Assembly (NCBI GenBank): GCA_900544635.1
Contig: UQVV01000146.1
Span: forward strand, 1 to 5,318
Source: an uncultured Cloacibacillus sp.
Lineage (GTDB): Bacteria > Synergistota > Synergistia > Synergistales > Synergistaceae
Length of the DNA stretch: 5,318 nt
Reading direction: 5' to 3'
The notes beneath the pieces are model-generated. The model was not told the DNA's origin, ran no database searches, and saw only the letters and a list, made by a program, of their open reading frames with translations. Position 1 is the first letter of the stretch. Each line of letters starts with the position of its first letter. The position numbers and the translations under genes were made by a program. Shown in pieces: positions 1 to 5,318 of the stretch.

Positions 1-983
1 TGCTCCGCTATGTTGTCGGAGACGGGCTGGTTCAGCATGTAGAGGCTGAGGCCGTTGTGCGTGAGGCCGGCCGATATGCCGAGCGCCATGCGTATGCGCG
101 CTTTGAAGGGGTTGAGACGGCCGGCGGACATGACGCCGAGCTCCTCGAGCTTTTCAAACGAGCCCTCGAAGTCGTTCGTCTTGTGGACGCTGCCCTGGAA
201 GCAGCGCGACACGACGGCGACCTCGACGCGGCTGCGCACGAGGTTGCGTATCATCGGCACCCACGAGGGCGGCACGTTGCCCACGCCGAAGCCGGCGAGC
301 ACGAGCCCCTTGAGCTCGCGCGCGTGGAGCAGCGACGAGAGCATTCCGTCGCCGCCGCCGAGCGAGGCCCACATTATTTCGACGTAGGGAATTTCCTTCG
401 GCCTCACGGCAAGGAAGACGGGACGCTTCGAATCCTGAAGGAATTTCAGCTCGCCGTTGAGCATCTTGCCGATCGTGCCGCGCAGCGGAGACTGGAAGGC
501 GTTGTCCGGAGACTCGGGGTCGGCGAGGACGGCGTCGCCCGCGTCGAAGAGCTCTCCGCTCGAGCAGATGAGCACGCCTCTGTTCTGCGCGCCCGGCGAG
601 AGCGCGGCGAGCACCGCGCAGTGGAGGTTCATGAGCCCTTCTTTCACGCCCGCGCGGCCCTGCACCATGAGGTTGGCGAATATGACGGGCTCGCTGCGCT
701 TCCAGAGAAGATTGACTAGGTAGGCTATCTCTTCCATGACGCCGCAGCCGGAGACGACGATGATGCCGGCGTAGCCCTCCGCGGCGACGGACTCGAGCAT
801 CTCCTCCATCGCCATCGTCATCGGCATCGAATAATGGGTGCTAGGCTGGCTGCTCCATTCTTTTATATCACAGCGGCACGCGAGCTCGTCGGGCAGATAG
901 TTCAGCAGCGTGCCTGGGTCGGCGTTCTCGTCGGCGGAGAAGCTCCCCGCTATGACGAGCGCGAGTTTTGGCAGCGGATGCAA
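1..983 (-). CDS. Asparaginase-fold protein with substituted catalytic residues (3' end cut by window edge)
   Basis: The reading frame is open for 327 codons from a TTG at 983 and runs off the left edge; the family is about 325-350 residues, so little is missing. The type I/II L-asparaginase fold shows in the first strand (LALVIAGSFS, residues 7-16), the second motif (IIVVSGCGVMEE, 74-85, followed by AYLVNLL), the GVL strand near 136, and a C-terminal LNPFKARIRMAL that matches the family's LNPQKARVLLQLAL. Compared with E. coli asparaginase II, the first nucleophile T12 is Ser14, T89-D90 of the HGTDT motif is Cys-Gly (80-81), and K162 falls in VLADP (152-156), which has no lysine. Ordinary asparagine hydrolysis to aspartate and ammonia is therefore doubtful. 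It may be a binding or regulatory protein or have altered chemistry. The TTG start is chosen because GGAGGA lies 6 nt upstream and the protein then begins just before the first strand; an in-frame ATG at 1001 lacks a well-placed ribosome binding site. No secretion signal is evident, so it is probably cytoplasmic. The fold call is firm, the function open. Confidence 0.85.
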   Translation of the reverse strand, partial: MHPLPKLALVIAGSFSADENADPGTLLNYLPDELACRCDIKEWSSQPSTHYSMPMTMAMEEMLESVAAEGYAGIIVVSGCGVMEEIAYLVNLLWKRSEPVIFANLMVQGRAGVKEGLMNLHCAVLAALSPGAQNRGVLICSSGELFDAGDAVLADPESPDNAFQSPLRGTIGKMLNGELKFLQDSKRPVFLAVRPKEIPYVEIMWASLGGGDGMLSSLLHARELKGLVLAGFGVGNVPPSWVPMIRNLVRSRVEVAVVSRCFQGSVHKTNDFEGSFEKLEELGVMSAGRLNPFKARIRMALGISAGLTHNGLSLYMLNQPVSDNIAE

Positions 984-989
984 TGCGAT

Positions 990-995
990 TCCTCC
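990..995 (-). promoter_or_regulatory. Ribosome binding site GGAGGA selecting a TTG start
   Basis: On the minus strand GGAGGA ends 6 nt before the TTG at 983-981. The competing in-frame ATG (1001-999) has its nearest GGAGG about 20 nt upstream, and that copy lies inside a hairpin. The site therefore favours the TTG start. Confidence 0.6.
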
Positions 996-1010
996 ATCCA
1001 TATATCGGTC

Positions 1011-1030
1011 GCGGAGGGCTTCCCCTCCGC
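1011..1030 (-). promoter_or_regulatory. Perfect 8-bp stem-loop at the predicted 5' end of the asparaginase-like transcript
   Basis: GCGGAGGG (1011-1018) and CCCTCCGC (1023-1030) are exact reverse complements around a 4-nt loop. The predicted transcription start of the minus-strand gene falls at about 1030, so the mRNA would begin with this hairpin. It buries a GGAGGGG sequence that could otherwise act as a ribosome binding site. A role in mRNA stability or start choice is inference. Confidence 0.5.
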
Positions 1031-1036
1031 CTGTGC

Positions 1037-1065
1037 ATTGTAGCGCAAAGCGCGCAGGGTTTCAA
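1037..1065 (-). promoter_or_regulatory. Sigma-70 type promoter for the asparaginase-like gene
   Basis: Read on the minus strand, TTGAAA (1065-1060) and TACAAT (1042-1037) each match five of six consensus bases and are separated by the ideal 17 bp. The predicted start at about 1030 gives a leader of roughly 47 nt to the TTG start. This is the best promoter in the window. Confidence 0.7.
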
Positions 1066-1081
1066 ATTACGCCGTTTCTAA

Positions 1082-1109
1082 TAGACTTTTAACGGTTTTC
1101 ATATATCAT
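1082..1109 (+). promoter_or_regulatory. Putative promoter for the DedA-family gene
   Basis: TAGACT (1082-1087, four of six -35 bases) and TATCAT (1104-1109, five of six -10 bases) are 16 bp apart in an AT-rich island. They lie 30 bp ahead of the start codon and back to back with the minus-strand promoter. The -35 is weak, so the exact hexamers are uncertain. Confidence 0.4.
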
Positions 1110-1139
1110 TACATATCAGTTAAACTCGAAAGGAGATTC

Positions 1140-1802
1140 ATGTTGGAGGCAATACTTTCTTTCTTCGGAAACTGCGCCGCGCTCTTCGGCGAACTCATAG
1201 GCTGGCTCGTCGACGTCATCGGACATCTCGGCTACGCCGGCATCGTCGGGCTGATGTTCCTAGAGTCATCGTTCTTCCCGTTCCCCAGCGAGGTCGTGAT
1301 GCCGCCCGCGGGCTATCTCGCGTGGAAGGGCGATATGAACATCGTGCTCGTTCTCGGCGCCGGCGTACTCGGCAGCATCTTGGGCGCGCTTTTCAACTAC
1401 TGGATAGCGGTGCGCTGGGGGCGGCCGTTCTTTGAGAAGTACGGAAAATATTTCTTCGTCACGCACGAGTCGCTGGACAAAGCGGAGGTCTTTTTCGCAC
1501 ACCACGGGCACATCAGCACATTCACGGGCCGTCTGCTGCCCGTCATACGCCAGTACATCTCTCTGCCCGCGGGGCTCGCGCGCATGCCGCTGCCGCAGTT
1601 CTGCTTCTACACGGCGCTCGGCTCGGGCGTCTGGGTCACGATACTGACGCTGCTCGGCTACTTCCTCGGCAGCAACGAGGCGCTCATCCACGAGGAGCTG
1701 CACAAGATAACGATTCTGCTCATCGCGGGCTGCGCGGTGCTCGTCGTGATTTACGCGATCGTCTATAAAAGAAGGAAGCGCGGACAAAAGCAGCGCCCGT
1801 AG
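1140..1802 (+). CDS. DedA-family (SNARE-associated, PF09335-type) integral membrane protein
   Basis: This 220-residue protein has the usual DedA length and motifs. Glu42 is followed by [15 protein letters not shown] (47-61), the signature of the first re-entrant region, with acidic Glu51. A glycine-rich segment at 73-94 (GxxxG-like, then YW and WGRPFF) follows. The second signature [18 protein letters not shown] (128-145) carries Arg131 and Arg137, the spacing of the essential arginine pair in E. coli YqjA. Hydrophobic stretches lie roughly at 13-46, 67-91, 150-176 and 190-209, with a basic tail (KRRKRGQK). Family members act in the inner membrane as lipid flippases or recyclers, including undecaprenyl phosphate (UptA), and influence membrane potential and drug resistance; which lipid this one handles is unknown. 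The ATG at 1140 has AGGAG four nt upstream. The gene is transcribed alone, away from the asparaginase-like gene, and ends in a strong terminator. Confidence 0.93.
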   Translation: MLEAILSFFGNCAALFGELIGWLVDVIGHLGYAGIVGLMFLESSFFPFPSEVVMPPAGYLAWKGDMNIVLVLGAGVLGSILGALFNYWIAVRWGRPFFEKYGKYFFVTHESLDKAEVFFAHHGHISTFTGRLLPVIRQYISLPAGLARMPLPQFCFYTALGSGVWVTILTLLGYFLGSNEALIHEELHKITILLIAGCAVLVVIYAIVYKRRKRGQKQRP

Positions 1803-1810
1803 ATAAACCG

Positions 1811-1847
1811 AAGGCGGCCGTCCCATCGCGAGGGGCGGCCGCTTTTT
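1811..1847 (+). terminator. Intrinsic terminator after the DedA-family gene
   Basis: GCGGCCGTCCC (1814-1824) pairs with GGGGCGGCCGC (1832-1842) in an 11-bp stem with one G-U pair and a 7-nt loop, followed by five T (1843-1847). Two A-T pairs and one G-U can extend the base of the stem. It starts 9 nt after the stop codon and separates this gene from the importer operon. Confidence 0.92.
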
Positions 1848-1885
1848 CATGCGCGCCGCGAAATTTTCATTTTCCCACGCGTATG

Positions 1886-1899
1886 CGCGCGGCCGCGCG
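1886..1899. repeat. 14-bp perfect CG palindrome next to the importer promoter
   Basis: CGCGCGGCCGCGCG reads the same on both strands and ends two bases before the proposed -35 hexamer at 1901. Its position would suit a regulator site, but low-complexity CG runs form palindromes easily in this GC-rich DNA, so the functional reading is weak. Confidence 0.3.
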
Positions 1900-1900
1900 T

Positions 1901-1928
1901 TTCTCAAACTGTTAAAAAATGCTATCAT
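1901..1928 (+). promoter_or_regulatory. Extended -10 promoter for the ABC importer operon
   Basis: TGCTATCAT (1920-1928) is an extended -10 element (TGn before a five-of-six TATAAT match). TTCTCA (1901-1906, four of six) sits 16 bp upstream of the hexamer. The predicted start at about 1935 leaves a leader of roughly 77 nt. The promoter lies in the only AT-rich part of a gap otherwise made of CG runs, downstream of the DedA terminator. Confidence 0.5.
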
Positions 1929-1949
1929 TTACGTAACGTCAATGTAACG
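1929..1949 (+). promoter_or_regulatory. Possible operator: palindrome and 11-bp-spaced direct repeat at the transcription start
   Basis: TTACGTAA (1929-1936) is a perfect palindrome, and GTAACG occurs at 1933-1938 and again at 1944-1949, one helical turn apart. Both overlap the predicted start of the importer transcript, where a repressor could bind. No regulator family is recognised; this could be chance. Confidence 0.25.
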
Positions 1950-1950
1950 G

Positions 1951-1996
1951 CGCGCGGAGACTCCGCGCGTTCCGCCCGCGCGGCGGAAAATTTTTT
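1951..1996 (+). promoter_or_regulatory. Attenuator-like leader with alternative hairpins
   Basis: Segment 1 CGCGCGG (1951-1957) can pair with segment 2 CCGCGCG (1963-1969); the full dyad CGCGCGGAG-A-CTCCGCGCG spans 1951-1969. Segment 2 can instead pair with segment 3, CGCGCGG (1977-1983). A third structure, TTCCGCC (1970-1976) with GGCGGAA (1982-1988) around a 5-nt loop, is followed after AA by six T (1991-1996) and resembles a terminator. It shares bases 1982-1983 with segment 3 and its left arm lies in the loop of the 2:3 pairing, so 2:3 pairing would block it. The T run ends 2 nt before the ribosome binding site. The pairings are visible; regulation by attenuation is inferred. Confidence 0.4.
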
Positions 1997-1998
1997 AC

Positions 1999-2003
1999 GG
2001 GAG
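1999..2003 (+). promoter_or_regulatory. Ribosome binding site fixing the ATG at 2012
   Basis: GGGAG lies 8 nt before the ATG at 2012. An in-frame GTG at 2003 overlaps this site and has no site of its own, so it is not the start. Confidence 0.7.
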
Positions 2004-2011
2004 TGGTACTT

Positions 2012-3019
2012 ATGCACAGCAAGCGCGGTAAGTTCTTGTCAATCGTCATGGCGCTCGCGCTCGTCGCATGCTTCGGCGCGGCGGCCTGCGCGGCGACGCT
2101 CAACGCCTACACGGTCATGCCGGAGAAGTACGCGTCGCAGGTCTTCGAGCAGTTCACTAAGGACACCGGCATCAAGGTCAACTTCATCCGCTTCTCGTCG
2201 GGCGAGGCTCTCGCGCGCCTCACGGCGGAGAAGAAAAATCCGCAGGTCGACATACTCCTCGGCGGCCCCGCCGACGTCTACACCGCGGGCTGCGACGCGG
2301 GAGTATTCGCAGAGTACGCGCCGAAGGAGCAGGCTCTGACGCCCGCCGAATACAGAGACCCCGGCAACCGCTGGACCGGCATCGGCCTCATCCCGCTCTG
2401 CTTCCTCACGAACACGGACTTCCTCAAGGAGCACAACATGAAGGCCCCCGAGTCGTGGCAGGACCTGCTCGACCCCGCCTATAAGAACGGCCTCCAGATG
2501 GCCGACGCACGTACCTCCGGCACCGCTACGGAGCGTATCTACTCGCTTATCGCCGTCTACGGCGTCGACGGAGCGTTCGACTATCAGAAGAAGCTGCACC
2601 AGAACATCCAGCTCTACACGAAGAGCGGCGCGGGCGGCGCGCTGCCGATAGCGCAGGGGCAGGCGGCGAGCGGAATATTCTACCTCGTCGACGCGCTCGA
2701 CATAGTGCAGCAGGGCTACCCGGTCGTCATCACCTATCCGAAGGAGGGCGTGACCTTCGGCATCGAGGCGACGGGCATCATCGAAGGCGCAAAGAACCTC
2801 GACGAGGCTAAGGCCTTCGTCGACTGGGCGACGAGCAAAAAGCTCGGCGAACTCTTCCTCGCGAAGAAAATCAACTACATCCCCGTCGTGACGGGCCTCA
2901 AGATCGACAACCCCGCGCTCGACACCTCGCACGTGAAGCTCCTCTCCGTCGGCGCGGAGCACAAGGGCGACAAGCGCAAGGAATACGTAGACCGCTGGGT
3001 CAACGAAGTAATCCGCTAA
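2012..3019 (+). CDS. ABC importer periplasmic substrate-binding protein, Fe(III)/phosphonate-type family
   Basis: This 335-residue exported protein would capture the ligand and deliver it to the permease encoded next. The N-terminus has basic residues 4-7 and a hydrophobic core at 8-19. Two processing signals overlap: a lipobox-like LVAC (17-20) and a signal peptidase I site ACA at 25-27, after which the mature part begins ATLNAYT, the usual start in this family. Family landmarks are VDILLGGPADVY (79-90), WTGIG (121-125), ESWQDLLDPAY (147-157) with the following SGTATE (169-174), YTKSGAGG (202-209) and PKEGVTFGIEATG (243-255). These match the FbpA/AfuA/FutA-type binding proteins (COG1840-like), and the length is typical. 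Classical FbpA binds iron with adjacent tyrosines; the corresponding stretch here reads GIFYLVDALD (221-230) with a single tyrosine, so the ligand may be an iron chelate, 2-aminoethylphosphonate, another anion or something else. The gene leads the operon and is separated from the permease by a terminator-like hairpin. Family is secure, substrate is not. Confidence 0.93.
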   Translation: MHSKRGKFLSIVMALALVACFGAAACAATLNAYTVMPEKYASQVFEQFTKDTGIKVNFIRFSSGEALARLTAEKKNPQVDILLGGPADVYTAGCDAGVFAEYAPKEQALTPAEYRDPGNRWTGIGLIPLCFLTNTDFLKEHNMKAPESWQDLLDPAYKNGLQMADARTSGTATERIYSLIAVYGVDGAFDYQKKLHQNIQLYTKSGAGGALPIAQGQAASGIFYLVDALDIVQQGYPVVITYPKEGVTFGIEATGIIEGAKNLDEAKAFVDWATSKKLGELFLAKKINYIPVVTGLKIDNPALDTSHVKLLSVGAEHKGDKRKEYVDRWVNEVIR

Positions 3020-3037
3020 TCCTGTAAGCTCATTACC

Positions 3038-3070
3038 GGGCCGGCTCCCGCACGGAAGCCGGCCCTTTTT
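3038..3070 (+). terminator. Intercistronic terminator-like hairpin between binding protein and permease
   Basis: GGGCCGGCT (3038-3046) pairs perfectly with AGCCGGCCC (3057-3065) across a 10-nt loop, and five T follow (3066-3070). It lies 19 bp after the binding-protein stop, and the permease ribosome binding site begins right after the T run. Since the permease has no other evident promoter, partial termination or 3'-end protection is likely, giving more binding protein than permease. The structure is clear; the partial read-through is inference. Confidence 0.8.
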
Positions 3071-3088
3071 CAGAGGGGGTCTCACGCT

Positions 3089-4759
3089 ATGGCTTCTTCG
3101 TCGATGAAACGCGACCCCGCGCTCGTCCCTGTCGTGGCGGCGCTGTGGCTCGCGCTCGGCGTTTTTATCATCTATCCGTTCATCAGGCTGCTCGCCGTCA
3201 CGTTCACGGCGGAGGACGGCGGCCTTTCGCTCGAAAACCTCACGATGGTCTTCTCCAACAGCTACGACAGGCTCGCGCTGATGAACAGCATCTGGCTCGC
3301 GATAGCCGTCGCCGTCACGGGCACGGCGCTCGGCTTCTGCTTCGCCTTCGCCGTCGTGCGCATCAAGATGCCCGCGCCCGTGCGCTGGTTCATCGCGGCG
3401 GTGACGGTGCTGCCGCTCATCTCCCCGCCCTTCACGAGCAGCATCGCGCTGACGCTTTCGCTCGGGCCGAACGGCATACTGCTCAACCTGCTCGGCATAC
3501 CGGACTTCAACATCTACGGCTTCTGGGGCACGTGGATGTCCGAGTCGCTGACATACTTCCCCGTCGCCTTCCTCACCATCTCGTCGGTGCTCGCCTGCAT
3601 CGACCCGAACTTTGAGGACGCGGGGCTCTCGCTCGGCGGCTCGCCCTTCCGCGTATTCCGCACCGTGACGCTGCCGCTGACGATGCCCGCGATCGCGAAC
3701 TCGATACTTCTGCTCTTCGCCTGCTCGCTCGCGGACTTCGCTACGCCGCTCGTCCTCGCGGGGCATCAGTTCCCCGTCCTCCCGACGCAGGCCTACCTTC
3801 AGATAACGGGGCTCTACGACCTGCGCGGCGGCGCGGCGCTCTCCTTCGCGCTGCTCGTCCCGGCGCTTTTCGTCTTCTTCCTCCAGCGCTGGTGGGTCAG
3901 CCGCAAGAGCTACGTCACGGTAAGCGGCAAGTCCGGCGCGCAGACGCGCCCCAAGGGCATCGGCCTCGCCGCCGAGGCCGCGATTCTCGGAGTCTGCGCC
4001 GTCGTGATAGCCTTCATCGTATTCCTCTATGCGCTGATAACGATGGGCGCTTTCACAAAAACATGGGGGCTCGACAACAGCTTCACGCTTGACAGCTTCG
4101 CATACGTATTCAACCACGGGCGCAAGGCCATCATCGACACGCTGATAATCGCATGCGTCTCGACGCCGCTCGGCGGCCTCATCGCCGTGCTCGTCGCCTA
4201 CATCACTCAGCGCAAGTCGTTCCCCTGCAACGCGCTTATGGAGATAGTCTCGCTGCTCAACTTCGCGCTGCCCGGCACGGTCGTCGGCATCGCGTACATC
4301 ATCGCCTTCAACTCGAGCCCGCTGATACTGACGGGCACGATGTCGATACTCGTCGCGGCCTACGTCTTCCGCTACGACTCGGCGGGCATACGCTCCGTCA
4401 TAGCGTCGCTGCAGCAGATAGACACGTCGCTCGAGGAGGCTTCGCTGAGCCTCGGCGCTTCGTCCGCGGCTACCTTCCGCAACGTGACGCTGCCGCTCGT
4501 CGTCCCGGCTCTGCTCGCGGGCATGAAGTATCTCTTCATCCACTCGATGACGGCGATAAGCGCGACGATATTCCTCGTCTCCGTGAGCTGGTCCCTGCTC
4601 ACGGCGCGCATCCTCGAATGTATGACGGAGCTGCAGTTCGGCAACGCCTGCGCCTTCTCCGTCGTGCTCATTCTGCTCGTATTCTTGTTCAACGGACTGC
4701 TGACGCTTCTTGTCCGGGCCGCGGGCTTCGGCTACAGGGGGCAGGGAGGTAACAGATAA
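3089..4759 (+). CDS. ABC importer permease, fused two-domain FbpB/AfuB type
   Basis: This 556-residue inner-membrane protein carries two binding-protein-dependent transport domains in one chain, so one copy can form the whole channel. The first half has hydrophobic segments at about 12-38, 66-91, 99-122, 155-171, 200-223 and 250-268; a polar linker (271-290) leads to the second half with segments at about 292-320, 348-371, 386-407, 412-428, 471-500 and 521-543. Each half has the cytoplasmic EAA loop that docks the ATPase: EDAGLSLGGSPFRVFRTVTLP (176-196) and EEASLSLGASSAATFRNVTLP (449-469), with the expected glycine and terminal Leu-Pro. Length and layout match the iron/phosphonate permeases FbpB and AfuB. 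AGAGGGGG lies 9 nt before the ATG at 3089; an in-frame ATG at 3104 has no such site. The stop codon overlaps the ATPase start, indicating translational coupling. The transported ligand is not determinable from the channel alone. Confidence 0.95.
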   Translation: MASSSMKRDPALVPVVAALWLALGVFIIYPFIRLLAVTFTAEDGGLSLENLTMVFSNSYDRLALMNSIWLAIAVAVTGTALGFCFAFAVVRIKMPAPVRWFIAAVTVLPLISPPFTSSIALTLSLGPNGILLNLLGIPDFNIYGFWGTWMSESLTYFPVAFLTISSVLACIDPNFEDAGLSLGGSPFRVFRTVTLPLTMPAIANSILLLFACSLADFATPLVLAGHQFPVLPTQAYLQITGLYDLRGGAALSFALLVPALFVFFLQRWWVSRKSYVTVSGKSGAQTRPKGIGLAAEAAILGVCAVVIAFIVFLYALITMGAFTKTWGLDNSFTLDSFAYVFNHGRKAIIDTLIIACVSTPLGGLIAVLVAYITQRKSFPCNALMEIVSLLNFALPGTVVGIAYIIAFNSSPLILTGTMSILVAAYVFRYDSAGIRSVIASLQQIDTSLEEASLSLGASSAATFRNVTLPLVVPALLAGMKYLFIHSMTAISATIFLVSVSWSLLTARILECMTELQFGNACAFSVVLILLVFLFNGLLTLLVRAAGFGYRGQGGNR

Positions 4760-5318
4760 TGGCTGTAGAACTTCATCTTCACGACATAAGGAAAACCTTC
4801 GTAAAGGACGGCGCGAGCTTCAACGCCGTCGAGCGCGTCGAGCTCGACGTAAAGGGCGGCGAGCTCGTAACGTTCCTCGGCCCCTCTGGCTGCGGCAAGA
4901 CGACGACGCTGCGCATGGTCGCGGGCTTCGAGACGCCGACCGCGGGGCGCATCCTCATCGACGGGCAGGACGTGACGAACGTCATGGTCAACAAGCGCGA
5001 GATAGGCTTCGTCTTCCAGAACTACGCGCTCTTCCCGCACATGACGATAGGCGACAACGTCGGCTACGGGCTGAAGATGCGCTCGGAGAGCGGCCCGGCC
5101 GTGACGCGCAAGGTCGCCGAGGCGCTCGAGATGGTCGGCCTCAAGGGCGCGGAAAAGCGTTACCCGAACCAGCTCTCGGGCGGCGAGCAGCAGCGCGTCG
5201 CGCTCGCGCGCGTCCTCGTCATGCGCCCGAAGGTCCTGCTCATGGACGAGCCGCTCTCGAACCTCGACGCGAAGCTGCGCCTGCACATGCGCACGGAGAT
5301 ACGCCGCATACAGAAGCA
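4759..5318 (+). CDS. ABC importer ATPase, FbpC/PotA type (3' end cut by window edge)
   Basis: The first 186 residues of a cytoplasmic ATPase that would dimerise and power import through the fused permease. All motifs that fall inside the window are intact: aromatic A-loop Phe14, Walker [10 protein letters not shown] (41-49), Q-loop Gln87 in [13 protein letters not shown], signature LSGGEQQ (139-145), Walker B VLLMDEP (159-165) and D-loop SNLD (167-170). The signature has Glu where many relatives have Gln, a common variant. NYALFPHMT is typical of the iron, spermidine and sulfate importer subclass (FbpC, PotA, CysA, UgpC), usually about 350 residues with a C-terminal regulatory domain; the H-loop and that domain lie beyond the window. 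The ATG shares one base with the permease stop (TAATG), and GGGAGG lies 9 nt upstream inside the permease gene, so translation is coupled. Confidence 0.95.
   Translation, partial: MAVELHLHDIRKTFVKDGASFNAVERVELDVKGGELVTFLGPSGCGKTTTLRMVAGFETPTAGRILIDGQDVTNVMVNKREIGFVFQNYALFPHMTIGDNVGYGLKMRSESGPAVTRKVAEALEMVGLKGAEKRYPNQLSGGEQQRVALARVLVMRPKVLLMDEPLSNLDAKLRLHMRTEIRRIQK

Noticed and set aside
57..719. 220-codon plus-strand open frame opposite the asparaginase-like gene
   Set aside because: It is rich in Arg, His, Glu and Ala with no domain, and lies opposite a frame with clear asparaginase motifs; it is a codon-bias shadow.
1..983. Calling the asparaginase-like gene a pseudogene
   Set aside because: The frame is uninterrupted, the start and promoter are good, and structural motifs outside the active site are kept. 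Substituted catalytic residues suggest changed function rather than decay.
1266..1928. 220-codon minus-strand open frame opposite the DedA-family gene
   Set aside because: The sense strand encodes an unmistakable DedA protein, and this frame runs across its terminator with a composition typical of antisense shadows.
1901..1950. Fur box at the importer promoter
   Set aside because: No sequence resembling the GATAATGATAATCATTATC pattern was found; the TTACGTAA palindrome and GTAACG repeats do not fit it.
3020..3088. Separate promoter for the permease gene
   Set aside because: The 69-bp gap is filled by the hairpin and ribosome binding site, and no -35/-10 pair is visible.
2039..4543. Very long open frame (834 codons) on the minus strand, antisense to the binding protein and most of the permease
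   Set aside because: Its translation is dominated by Arg, Glu, Asp and Ala with no recognisable domain. It is the mirror of GC-rich sense codons, crosses two well-supported genes and their intercistronic hairpin, and has no evident promoter or ribosome binding site.

Overview
The window is a GC-rich bacterial segment. Coding regions strongly favour GGC, CGC, CTC and GTC, yet ATA is still common for isoleucine. That codon style, an asparaginase-like protein and a diderm-type periplasmic ABC importer would fit an amino-acid-fermenting lineage such as Synergistota (Cloacibacillus, Synergistes or Pyramidobacter type). This is inference from style only, with low to moderate confidence; no marker gene is present.

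Left part (1 to about 1800): two divergent genes flank a 156-bp regulatory gap. On the minus strand lies a gene, cut by the left edge of the window, for a protein with the type I/II L-asparaginase fold whose catalytic threonine, aspartate and lysine positions are substituted. On the plus strand lies a DedA-family membrane protein that closes with a strong intrinsic terminator. The gap holds a near-consensus promoter for the minus-strand gene (TTGAAA, 17 bp, TACAAT), an 8-bp perfect hairpin at its predicted transcript start, and a weaker promoter for the DedA gene.

Right part (about 1850 to 5318, cut by the right edge): an ABC importer operon, all on the plus strand. Its order is a secreted substrate-binding protein, a fused two-domain permease of 556 residues, and an ATPase whose start codon overlaps the permease stop (TAATG). 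This is the FbpA-FbpB-FbpC / AfuABC layout used for iron, iron chelates, phosphonates and related anions. The binding protein would capture a ligand in the periplasm, the fused permease would form the whole channel, and two copies of the ATPase would drive it. The ligand cannot be read from the sequence; the Tyr-Tyr iron pair of classical FbpA is not seen and no Fur box was recognised.

Regulation is the most unusual part. The importer has its own extended -10 promoter. A leader follows with three mutually exclusive GC-rich segments and a terminator-like hairpin with six T directly before the ribosome binding site, an architecture resembling transcription attenuation. A second terminator-like hairpin sits between the binding-protein and permease genes, as expected where the binding protein is made in excess. 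The items most worth checking are the active-site-degenerate asparaginase homologue and the putative attenuator. No RNA genes, insertion sequences or CRISPR arrays were seen.
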